Assembly (NCBI GenBank): GCA_964510785.1
Contig: CAZECM010000141.1
Coordinates: 1-5,737, forward strand
Direction: 5' to 3'
DNA length: 5,737 bases
DNA from: JAAYZM01 sp964510785
GTDB taxonomy: Bacteria > Actinomycetota > Actinomycetes > Actinomycetales > Cellulomonadaceae
Below, in pieces: positions 1 to 5,369 of this stretch. The notes under the pieces are model-generated. The model had not been told where the DNA came from. It did not search any database and saw nothing but the letters and a program-made list of their open reading frames with translations. Both the position numbers and the translations under genes were made by a program. Numbering within the stretch: the stretch's first letter is position 1; every line of letters starts with the position of its first letter.

Positions 1-825
1 CTCGAGCGCGCGGACGTGCTCGGCCTGTCCCAGCTCCACCAGCTGCGCGGACGCGTGGGCCGCGGTCGCGACCGCGCGTACGCCTACTTCCTCTACCCGC
101 CGGATGCGCCGCTCACCGAGACGGCGCACGACCGGCTCGCCACGATCGCGGCGAACAACGAGCTCGGTGCCGGCATGGCGGTGGCCCTCAAGGACCTCGA
201 GATCCGCGGCGCCGGCAACCTGCTGGGCGGGGAGCAGTCCGGGCACATCGAGGGCGTCGGCTTCGACCTGTACCTGCGGATGGTGGGGGAGGCCGTCGCG
301 GCGTTCCGCGGGGACGCTCCCGAGGAGGTCCCCGAGGTCACGATCGAGCTGCCGCTCGACGCTCACCTGCCGCACGAGTACATCGAGCACGAGCGGCTGC
401 GCCTCGAGGCCTACCGGAAGATCGCCCTGGCCGAGACGCCCGAGGCGATCGCCGAGGTGCGTGAGGAGCTGACCGACCGCTACGGCGCCGTGCCCGATGC
501 CGTCGACGGACTGTTCGAGGTCGCCGCGCTGCGCAACAGGGCGCGCGAGGCGGGCCTCGCGGACGTCACCCAGCAGGGCAAGTACGTGCGCTTCGCTCCC
601 GTCGAGCCCGCCGAGTCCGCGCAGCTGCGCGTCAAGCGGCTCTACCCGGGCACGGTGCTCAAGCCCGCGACGCGCACCGTGCTCGTGCCGATCCCCTCGG
701 GCAAGACGCTCGGCAGCCCGCAGATCGTGGGAGCCGAGCTGCTCGTGTGGGTGCGCCAGGTGATCGACGCGCTCGTGCCCGCGCCTGCGCCTGCGCCAGC
801 CGAAACGGCCAGCCAGGTCAACTAG
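1..825 (+). CDS. mfd: Transcription-repair coupling factor Mfd, C-terminal part (5' end outside window)
   Basis: Mfd is a cytoplasmic ATP-driven DNA translocase that pushes stalled RNA polymerase off DNA lesions and recruits UvrA. The reading frame is open from base 1, so the gene begins upstream; 274 residues and a TAG stop are visible, about a quarter of a full Mfd (usually 1100-1200 aa). Visible residues 11-22 (QLHQLRGRVGRG) are superfamily 2 helicase motif VI with its arginine fingers. Residues about 45-93 hold the TRG (translocation in RecG) hairpin, with the typical LKDLEIRGAGNLLGGEQSG at 63-81. Residues about 117-250 match the C-terminal regulatory (D7) domain. The protein ends in a short Ala-Pro tail (APAPAPA, encoded by GCGCCT-like repeats near 780-800), probably disordered. 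The strong motif matches separate Mfd from RecG, which lacks this C-terminal domain. The following lipoprotein gene starts 47 bases downstream. Confidence 0.96.
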   Translation, partial: LERADVLGLSQLHQLRGRVGRGRDRAYAYFLYPPDAPLTETAHDRLATIAANNELGAGMAVALKDLEIRGAGNLLGGEQSGHIEGVGFDLYLRMVGEAVAAFRGDAPEEVPEVTIELPLDAHLPHEYIEHERLRLEAYRKIALAETPEAIAEVREELTDRYGAVPDAVDGLFEVAALRNRAREAGLADVTQQGKYVRFAPVEPAESAQLRVKRLYPGTVLKPATRTVLVPIPSGKTLGSPQIVGAELLVWVRQVIDALVPAPAPAPAETASQVN

Positions 826-858
826 CATGTTCCGCGGGTGCCGCCGGGTGCCCGGACC

Positions 859-865
859 GAGGAGG
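859..865 (+). promoter_or_regulatory. Strong ribosome binding site of the lipoprotein gene
   Basis: GAGGAGG lies 7 bases before the GTG at 873. It is the best Shine-Dalgarno in the window and decides the start of the lipoprotein gene. Without it, the open frame could be extended back into mfd. Confidence 0.85.
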
Positions 866-872
866 TTTTCAG

Positions 873-1397
873 GTGCGCACCACTGCCATCGCCGCCGTCG
901 CGCTCGCCGCAGCGCTCGCCCTGGGTGGTTGCTCGGGACAGGCCGGGGCCGCCGCCGTCGTCGACGGCGAGCCCATCGCGGCGACGACGGTCGACCGCAC
1001 CACGCGCGAGCTCAACCAGCTGTTCCAGGTGGACGCGCGCGCCGTGCTGACGATGCTCATCGTCTCGCCGGCCTACCTCGCCGAGGCGAGGGCCAACGGC
1101 GTCGCGAAGTCGCGCGACCAGGCGCTCGGCTACCTCACCGAGGTGATCGCGGCGGACCCGGGGTCCACGGTCGACGTCGGGTCCTTCTCGGACGCCACCC
1201 TCGACATCGTCGCGTTCGACATGGCGGTGCGCGAGCTCTCCCAGCTCCCCGAGGCACCGGAGATCGGCGTCCGTGTGAACGAGCAGATCGCCGCGCTCGA
1301 CGTCGACGTCAACCCGCGGTTCGGTCAGTTCAGCGCGGAGGCCTCGTCGATCCTGCCCGCGACCCCCGAGTGGATCGTCTCGGCACCCACGTCGTGA
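873..1397 (+). CDS. Small lipoprotein with SurA-N-like N-terminal region, function unknown
   Basis: This predicted secreted lipoprotein has 174 residues. The GTG start is chosen because GAGGAGG precedes it by 7 bases and it immediately begins a signal peptide: Arg2, a hydrophobic Ala/Leu/Val stretch to about residue 17, then a lipobox LGGC with Cys20 as the likely lipidated residue. The mature part begins with an AAVVDGEPIAATTVD stretch (27-41), which resembles the start of SurA/PrsA-type chaperones, where a conserved V-N/D-G motif opens the N-terminal domain. No peptidyl-prolyl isomerase domain follows, so an isomerase role is not supported. The rest is mostly helical-looking, ending in a PATPEWIVSAP-like tail. 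Its stop overlaps the mazG start (GTGA), so the two are probably co-translated. Its place between mfd and mazG fits the lipoprotein commonly found in this actinobacterial cluster (compare lpqU near mazG/eno in M. tuberculosis, from memory). A chaperone-like role outside the membrane is inference. Confidence 0.85.
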   Translation: MRTTAIAAVALAAALALGGCSGQAGAAAVVDGEPIAATTVDRTTRELNQLFQVDARAVLTMLIVSPAYLAEARANGVAKSRDQALGYLTEVIAADPGSTVDVGSFSDATLDIVAFDMAVRELSQLPEAPEIGVRVNEQIAALDVDVNPRFGQFSAEASSILPATPEWIVSAPTS

Positions 1398-2092
1398 CCG
1401 ACGCCGCGGCGGGGCCGGGCGCCCACGGCGCGAGCCGGTCGCCGCTGGACGGCGTGGCCGAGCTGGTCGCCGTCATGGACCGGCTGCGCTCGCCGGGGGG
1501 CTGCCCGTGGGACCGTGAGCAGACGCACGCCTCGTTGTTGCCCTACGTGGTCGAGGAGGCGCACGAGCTCGTCGAGGCCGTCGAGACGGGCACGCGCGAG
1601 GACCTGCTCGAGGAGCTGGGTGACGTGCTGCTGCAGGTCGTGTTCCACGCCCGCATCGCGCAGGAGGACCCGGTCGCGCCCTTCGACCTCGACGACGTCG
1701 CGCGCCGCACCGCCGCGAAGCTCGTCTCGCGTCACCCCCACGTGTTCGGTGACGTCCACGCGCCCGACGCCGAGGCGGTCAAGGTGAGCTGGGACCGGCT
1801 CAAGAAGGCCGAGAAGGGTCGCGAGTCCGCGCTCGACGGCGTGCCGCCGGGACTCGGCGCGCTCGCCCGCGCGGCCAAGCTCGCGAGCCGGGCACACCGA
1901 GCCGGGATCGAGGTGCGGTGGCCCGACGACGACAGCCTGGGTGCTCGGCTCCTGAGCCTCGTGCTCGAGGCGGACGCCGCGGGGCAGGACGCCGAGACTG
2001 AGCTGCGCCGGGCGACCCGTACCTGGGAAGCAGCGCTGCGGCGGGCCGAGGAAGCAGACGCGAGTGACGTAGGCGACACACCAAAGTCCTGA
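1394..2092 (+). CDS. mazG: Nucleoside triphosphate pyrophosphohydrolase MazG
   Basis: MazG hydrolyses (d)NTPs to NMPs and pyrophosphate in the cytoplasm, cleaning the nucleotide pool of damaged or non-canonical nucleotides. The protein has 232 residues, against about 263 in E. coli. The start GTG overlaps the lipoprotein stop (GTGA). There is no clear Shine-Dalgarno, so translational coupling is likely; the later ATG at 1475 would cut off the first helix. Residues 31-45 carry the family signature LRSPGGCPWDREQTH. The metal-binding motif EExxE...ExxD is intact: E54, E55, E58, then E74 and D77. RHPHVFGD follows at 113-120. The C-terminal half (about 150-215) aligns by eye with the second MazG domain of E. 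coli, but the EExxE helix is missing and the LGD is LGA (182-184), so only one active site remains. A promoter-like box for pntA follows shortly after the stop. Confidence 0.93.
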   Translation: MTDAAAGPGAHGASRSPLDGVAELVAVMDRLRSPGGCPWDREQTHASLLPYVVEEAHELVEAVETGTREDLLEELGDVLLQVVFHARIAQEDPVAPFDLDDVARRTAAKLVSRHPHVFGDVHAPDAEAVKVSWDRLKKAEKGRESALDGVPPGLGALARAAKLASRAHRAGIEVRWPDDDSLGARLLSLVLEADAAGQDAETELRRATRTWEAALRRAEEADASDVGDTPKS

Positions 2093-2125
2093 GGCCCCGC
2101 CGGGGCGCTCGTTAACCTCGTGGTG
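2089..2125 (+). promoter_or_regulatory. Possible pntAB promoter
   Basis: TAACCT at 2113-2118 fits the actinobacterial -10 pattern TANNNT and lies in one of the few AT-containing spots of the region. A poor -35 candidate (CTGAGG, 2089-2094, three of six to TTGACA) sits 18 bases upstream. Transcription would begin near 2125, about 60 bases before pntA and 17 before the Shine-Dalgarno of the small leader ORF. The match is suggestive only. Confidence 0.35.
2094..2106 (+). terminator. Possible weak stem-loop after mazG
   Basis: GCCCC (2094-2098) and GGGGC (2102-2106) form a 5-bp stem around a 3-base loop, two bases after the mazG stop. There is no T tract and the stem is short. In DNA of this composition it may be chance, so termination here is a weak call. 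Confidence 0.25.
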
Positions 2126-2150
2126 GAGGGGTTTCAAGACCGGAGGACCC

Positions 2151-2189
2151 ATGGGTGTGACTTTCGCTGTGCGGCTGGGGGCTCGATGA
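2151..2189 (+). CDS. Putative 12-residue leader peptide overlapping the pntA start
   Basis: This small open frame encodes MGVTFAVRLGAR. It starts with ATG, preceded by GGAGG (2142-2146, 4 bases away) as part of CGGAGGA. Its TGA stop shares four bases with the pntA start codon (ATGA at 2186-2189), the classic arrangement for translational coupling. The ATG sits at the centre of a 10-base palindrome, ACCCATGGGT (2147-2156). The peptide has no run of one amino acid, so classical amino-acid attenuation is not indicated. Its ribosome binding site is better than that of pntA, so ribosomes may load here and reinitiate at pntA. It could also be chance; twelve codons carry no statistical weight alone. 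The role is inferred from position only. Confidence 0.45.
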   Translation: MGVTFAVRLGAR

Positions 2190-3736
2190 GGATCGGCATC
2201 CCGCGCGAGCCCCGCGAGGGCGAACGGCTCGTCGCCGCGACGCCCACGACCGTGGCGCAGCTCCACAAGCTCGGCTACGACGTGGTCGTCGAGGCCGGGG
2301 CGGGTGCGGCCGCGAGCTACCCGGACGAGGCCTACGCCGACGCCGGCGCGACCGTCGTGGACGCGCAGACGGCCTGGACCAGCGACGTCGTCGCGACCGT
2401 CAACACCCCGCCCGCCGAGCGCATCGCCACGCTGCCGCAGGGGGCCACTCTCATCGGGATGCTGGCCCCGTCGTCGGCCCCCGAGCTCGTCGCGGGCCTC
2501 GCCGAGCGCGGCGTCACCGCTCTGGCCCTCGATGCCGTGCCACGCATCTCGCGCGCCCAGTCGATCGACGTGCTCTCGACGCTCTCGAACGTCGCCGGGT
2601 ACCGGGCCGTGATCGAGGCCGCCGAGGAGTACGGGGGCATGTTCACCGGGCAGGTCACGGCGGCCGGCAAGACGGCGCCCGCGAACGTGTTCGTCATCGG
2701 AGCCGGGGTCGCGGGACTCGCCGCGATCGGTGCGGCGGGCAGCCTCGGTGCGCAGGTGCGCGCCTTCGACGTGCGCCCCGAGGTGGGCGAGCAGATCGAG
2801 TCGATGGGCGCGCAGTTCGTGCGGCTCGAGGCTGCCCAGCAGGAGGTCAGCACGGACGGCTACGCGGCCGAGCTGACGGACGAGCAGGAACGCCTCACGG
2901 CCGAGCTCTACGCCCAGGAGACGGCCCGCGCCGACGTCGTCATCACGACCGCCCTCGTGCGCGGCACGGCGCCGACGACGATCACCGCGCAGATGGTCGC
3001 CGCGATGCGGCCCGGGAGCGTCATCGTCGACCTCGCGGCCTCCGGCGGCGGCAACTGCGAGCTGACCGTGCCGGGGGAGCGGGTCGTGACTGCCAACGGC
3101 GTCGTGATCCTCGGCTGGACGGACCTCACGAGCCGCATGCCGCGCCACACCTCCCAGCTCTTCGGCACCAACATCGTGCATCTCATGGCGCTGCTCACCC
3201 CCGAGCGGGACGGTGTGCTCGCCCTCGACCTCGAGGACCCCGTGCAGCGCGGCATGACGGTGACGCACGACGGCGAGGTGCTGTGGCCACCGCCGCCCGT
3301 CGCGGTCTCGGCCGCACCCGTGGTGGCCGCGGTGAGCGAGGTGGACCTCGAGGAGCGGGCCAGGGCCGAGCGTGCGGCCGCGGGGCGCCGTCGTCGGCGT
3401 CGTTCCGTCCTGTACGGACTCGGGGCCGTCGCCGCCTTCACCCTGCTCGCGTTCTCGCCCGCCGAGACCGTGAGCCACCTGACCGTGTTCGCCCTCGCTG
3501 TGATCGTCGGCTTCTACGTCATCAACAACGTGGCGCACGCCCTGCACACCCCGCTCATGTCCCAGACGAACGCGATCTCCGGGATCATCCTCGTGGGCGC
3601 GCTGCTGCAGATCGGCTCGGCGGACCCGGTCGTCTCCACGATCGCGTTCGTCGCCGCGGCCGTCGCGAGCATCAACATCTTCGGCGGCTTCCTGGTCACG
3701 TACCGGATGCTCGGCATGTTCCGGAAGGACACCTGA
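2186..3736 (+). CDS. pntA: Proton-translocating NAD(P) transhydrogenase subunit alpha
   Basis: The alpha subunit binds NAD(H) and supplies part of the membrane domain of the enzyme that couples proton entry to hydride transfer from NADH to NADP+. The protein has 516 residues (E. coli PntA 510). The ATG at 2186 is chosen because MRIGIPREPREGERLVAATP is the canonical family N-terminus; a weak GGGGG (2177-2181) precedes it. Residues about 1-140 form the first part of domain I, with the RQD-loop residues R120, Q125 and D128. The Rossmann motif is IGAGVAG (171-177), with D195 in AFDVRPEV as the likely ribose-binding acid. A charged linker (about 385-406) ends in six arginines. Four hydrophobic segments follow at about 407-425, 430-449, 461-476 and 483-505, with the signature NVAHALHTPLMS. 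Domain I and membrane part are fused in one chain, as in E. coli, not split as in mycobacteria. Its TGA overlaps the pntB ATG by one base. Confidence 0.96.
   Translation: MRIGIPREPREGERLVAATPTTVAQLHKLGYDVVVEAGAGAAASYPDEAYADAGATVVDAQTAWTSDVVATVNTPPAERIATLPQGATLIGMLAPSSAPELVAGLAERGVTALALDAVPRISRAQSIDVLSTLSNVAGYRAVIEAAEEYGGMFTGQVTAAGKTAPANVFVIGAGVAGLAAIGAAGSLGAQVRAFDVRPEVGEQIESMGAQFVRLEAAQQEVSTDGYAAELTDEQERLTAELYAQETARADVVITTALVRGTAPTTITAQMVAAMRPGSVIVDLAASGGGNCELTVPGERVVTANGVVILGWTDLTSRMPRHTSQLFGTNIVHLMALLTPERDGVLALDLEDPVQRGMTVTHDGEVLWPPPPVAVSAAPVVAAVSEVDLEERARAERAAAGRRRRRRSVLYGLGAVAAFTLLAFSPAETVSHLTVFALAVIVGFYVINNVAHALHTPLMSQTNAISGIILVGALLQIGSADPVVSTIAFVAAAVASINIFGGFLVTYRMLGMFRKDT
3723..3729 (+). 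promoter_or_regulatory. Ribosome binding site of pntB inside the pntA end
   Basis: GGAAGGA lies 6 bases before the pntB ATG at 3736, within the last codons of pntA. Together with the TGATG overlap it supports the pntB start and tight coupling of the two subunits. Confidence 0.7.
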
Positions 3737-5142
3737 TGCTCGTCTCGCTCGCCCAGGCGGCCTACGTCGTCGCCGCGGTGCTCTTCGTGCTCTCGCTCGC
3801 GGGCCTGTCCAAGCAGGAGACGGCGCGGCGCGGCAACCTGCTCGGCATGGTCGGGATGGGGCTCGCGCTCGCGGCGACCGTGGTGCTCGCTGCGGACCTG
3901 TCCGAGCGGCCCGTCATCGTCACGCTGCTGCTCATCGCGCTCGTGTTCGGCATCGGCGCGAGCATCGGGACGTGGCGCGCGCGCACCGTCGAGATGACGC
4001 AGATGCCCGAGCTGATCGCGATCCTGCACAGCTTCGTGGGGCTCGCGGCCGTGCTCGTGGGCTTCAACTCCTACCTCACGTCCGAGCCCGACGTGGTGCA
4101 CCAGATCGAGGTGTTCCTCGGTGTGTTCATCGGTGCCGTGACGTTCACCGGGTCGATCGTGGCCTACCTCAAGCTCTCGGCGAAGATCGCCTCGGCGCCG
4201 CTCATGCTGCCGGGGCGCAACGGGCTGAACCTGGCCGCCGTCGTGGTCTCGCTCGGGTTCCTCGGGTGGTTCCTCGCGAGCGGTGGCCTCGTGCCGCTCG
4301 TGGCGATGACCGCGATCGCGTTGCTGCTCGGCTGGCACCTCGTCGCGGCGATCGGCGGCGGGGACATGCCCGTGGTCGTGTCGATGCTCAACTCGTACTC
4401 GGGGTGGGCCGCGGCCGCCGCCGGTCTCATGCTGAGCAACAACCTGCTCATCATCACCGGGGCGCTCGTCGGCTCCTCCGGCGCGATCCTCAGCTACATC
4501 ATGTGCCGGGCCATGAATCGCTCCTTCGTGTCCGTGATCCTCGGCGGCTTCGGCAGCGAGGGTGGCACTGTGGTTGCGGGCGACGTGGACCACGGCGAGC
4601 ACCGCGAGACGCACGCACCGGACGTGGCCGAGCTGCTCGCCGCCGCGCGGTCCGTCGTGATCGTGCCCGGTTACGGCATGGCCGTGGCCAAGGCGCAGTA
4701 CCCCGTGGCGGACCTCGTGTCGCGGCTGCGGGCGCAGGGGATCGCCGTGCGGTTCGGGGTGCACCCCGTGGCCGGCCGGCTGCCCGGGCACATGAACGTG
4801 CTGCTCGCCGAGGCCAAGGTGCCCTACGACATCGTGCTCGAGATGGACGAGATCAACGACGACCTGCCGGGCACCGACGTCGTGCTCGTCATCGGCGCGA
4901 ACGACGTCGTCAACCCGTCGGCCCTCGACGACCCGGACTCCCCGATCGCGGGCATGCCCGTGCTCGAGGTGTGGCGCGCGGGGCAGGTCGTCGTGTTCAA
5001 GCGCTCGATGGCCACGGGGTACGCGGGCGTGCAGAACCCGCTGTTCTTCCGGGAGAACACCGCGATGCTGTTCGGGGACGCGAAGGACCAGACCGAGCAG
5101 ATCATCGCGGCGCTGCAGTCCCGCACGGCGGCCGTCGCCTGA
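3736..5142 (+). CDS. pntB: Proton-translocating NAD(P) transhydrogenase subunit beta
   Basis: The beta subunit carries most of the proton channel and the NADP(H)-binding domain III, and works as a complex with PntA in the cytoplasmic membrane. The protein has 468 residues (E. coli PntB 462). Residues 1 to about 265 are a run of hydrophobic segments (the family has about nine). Channel residues known from E. coli are present: H98 in PELIAILHSFVGLAAVLVGF, D210 in GGGDMPVVVSMLNSYSGW, and N219. Domain III starts near 300: the NADP-binding loop is PGYGMAVAKAQYPV (311-324), then GVHPVAGRLPGHMNVLLAEA, EMDEINDD, IGANDVVNP, and K422-R423-S424 with Y429. All these blocks are nearly identical to the enterobacterial protein as I remember it, so the call is secure. 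The hinge between membrane part and domain III (about 274-295) is short and acidic. The start overlaps the pntA stop by one base, and a 13-bp stem-loop follows the stop. Confidence 0.97.
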   Translation: MLVSLAQAAYVVAAVLFVLSLAGLSKQETARRGNLLGMVGMGLALAATVVLAADLSERPVIVTLLLIALVFGIGASIGTWRARTVEMTQMPELIAILHSFVGLAAVLVGFNSYLTSEPDVVHQIEVFLGVFIGAVTFTGSIVAYLKLSAKIASAPLMLPGRNGLNLAAVVVSLGFLGWFLASGGLVPLVAMTAIALLLGWHLVAAIGGGDMPVVVSMLNSYSGWAAAAAGLMLSNNLLIITGALVGSSGAILSYIMCRAMNRSFVSVILGGFGSEGGTVVAGDVDHGEHRETHAPDVAELLAAARSVVIVPGYGMAVAKAQYPVADLVSRLRAQGIAVRFGVHPVAGRLPGHMNVLLAEAKVPYDIVLEMDEINDDLPGTDVVLVIGANDVVNPSALDDPDSPIAGMPVLEVWRAGQVVVFKRSMATGYAGVQNPLFFRENTAMLFGDAKDQTEQIIAALQSRTAAVA

Positions 5143-5148
5143 GCGTGC

Positions 5149-5184
5149 CCGACGACGACGGGGGACGGGGACCGTCGTCGTCGG
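5149..5184 (+). terminator. Strong stem-loop after pntB, probable terminator without T tract
   Basis: Bases 5149-5161 (CCGACGACGACGG) and 5172-5184 (CCGTCGTCGTCGG) pair perfectly over 13 bases around a 10-base G-rich loop, six bases after the pntB stop. No T run follows, as is common for actinobacterial terminators. It may end the pntAB transcript, or protect its 3' end, and so separate the operon from eno. Confidence 0.7.
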
Positions 5185-5238
5185 CCCCTCACGTCGTCCC
5201 GGTGTCGAACGTCCCGCCCGCGCCGCGCCCGGTCCCGC

Positions 5239-5251
5239 TAGGCTGGCACGT
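5239..5251 (+). promoter_or_regulatory. Probable eno promoter, -10 element
   Basis: TAGGCT at 5239-5244 fits the actinobacterial -10 pattern TANNNT, downstream of the pntB stem-loop and in an otherwise GC-only stretch. I find no convincing -35 at 16-19 bases upstream. The start of transcription would be near 5251, giving a leader of roughly 120 bases before eno whose first bases form a hairpin. Confidence 0.5.
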
Positions 5252-5252
5252 G

Positions 5253-5289
5253 GCCGGTTGACGACGACCGGCGGCCTGACGGCCGCTGG
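5253..5289 (+). promoter_or_regulatory. Two overlapping hairpins in the eno leader
   Basis: Hairpin A pairs 5253-5260 with 5265-5272 (8 bp including one G-T, loop ACGA). Hairpin B pairs 5268-5276 with 5281-5289 (9 bp including one G-T, loop TGAC). They share 5268-5272, so only one can form fully at a time. With transcription starting near 5251, hairpin A would sit at the very 5' end of the mRNA, where such a structure often stabilises transcripts. It matches no riboswitch class that I recognise. Confidence 0.4.
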
Positions 5290-5357
5290 CGACTGCCCGA
5301 GCGCTCATTGCCGGTAGCAGCCGAGAGCGACCCAGTCCCATCAAGCACACCCCTGAC

Positions 5358-5363
5358 AAGGAG
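5358..5363 (+). promoter_or_regulatory. Ribosome binding site of eno
   Basis: AAGGAG lies 6 bases before the ATG at 5370, near-ideal spacing as expected for a highly expressed glycolytic gene. It fixes the eno start. Confidence 0.85.
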
Positions 5364-5369
5364 TCATCC

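Noticed and set aside
823..828. TAGCAT as a possible -10 box for the lipoprotein gene
   Set aside because: It fits TANNNT but overlaps the mfd stop codon, has no -35 partner, and a single such hexamer is weak evidence; the lipoprotein gene may simply be read through from mfd.
827..1393. In-frame extension of mazG upstream to the ATG at 827
   Set aside because: The extra 189 residues are an Arg/Gly-rich shadow of the lipoprotein gene; MazG homology begins just after the GTG at 1394.
2120..2185. Extension of pntA to a GTG at 2120, adding 22 residues
   Set aside because: PntA proteins begin at the M-R-I-G-I-P-R-E motif; the added residues resemble nothing in the family and there is no ribosome binding site in front of 2120.
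1325..3547. Long antisense open frame of 740 codons on the - strand, spanning mazG and pntA
   Set aside because: It runs opposite two clearly conserved genes, its product is a low-complexity Arg/His/Gly/Asp-rich sequence typical of antisense frames in GC-rich DNA, and it has no recognisable domain.
3514..4791. Long antisense open frame of 425 codons opposite pntB
   Set aside because: It is a shadow of the pntB codon pattern, rich in His, Glu and Arg with no domain, and lies wholly over conserved transhydrogenase sequence.
5145..5261. Small open frame of 38 codons between pntB and eno starting with GTG
   Set aside because: It has no Shine-Dalgarno, runs through the terminator-like stem-loop and the promoter-like box, and encodes a Pro-rich stretch typical of non-coding GC-rich DNA.
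5299..5306. Palindrome GAGCGCTC in the eno leader as an operator
   Set aside because: Eight-base GC-rich palindromes are expected by chance here, and no known regulator site matches.
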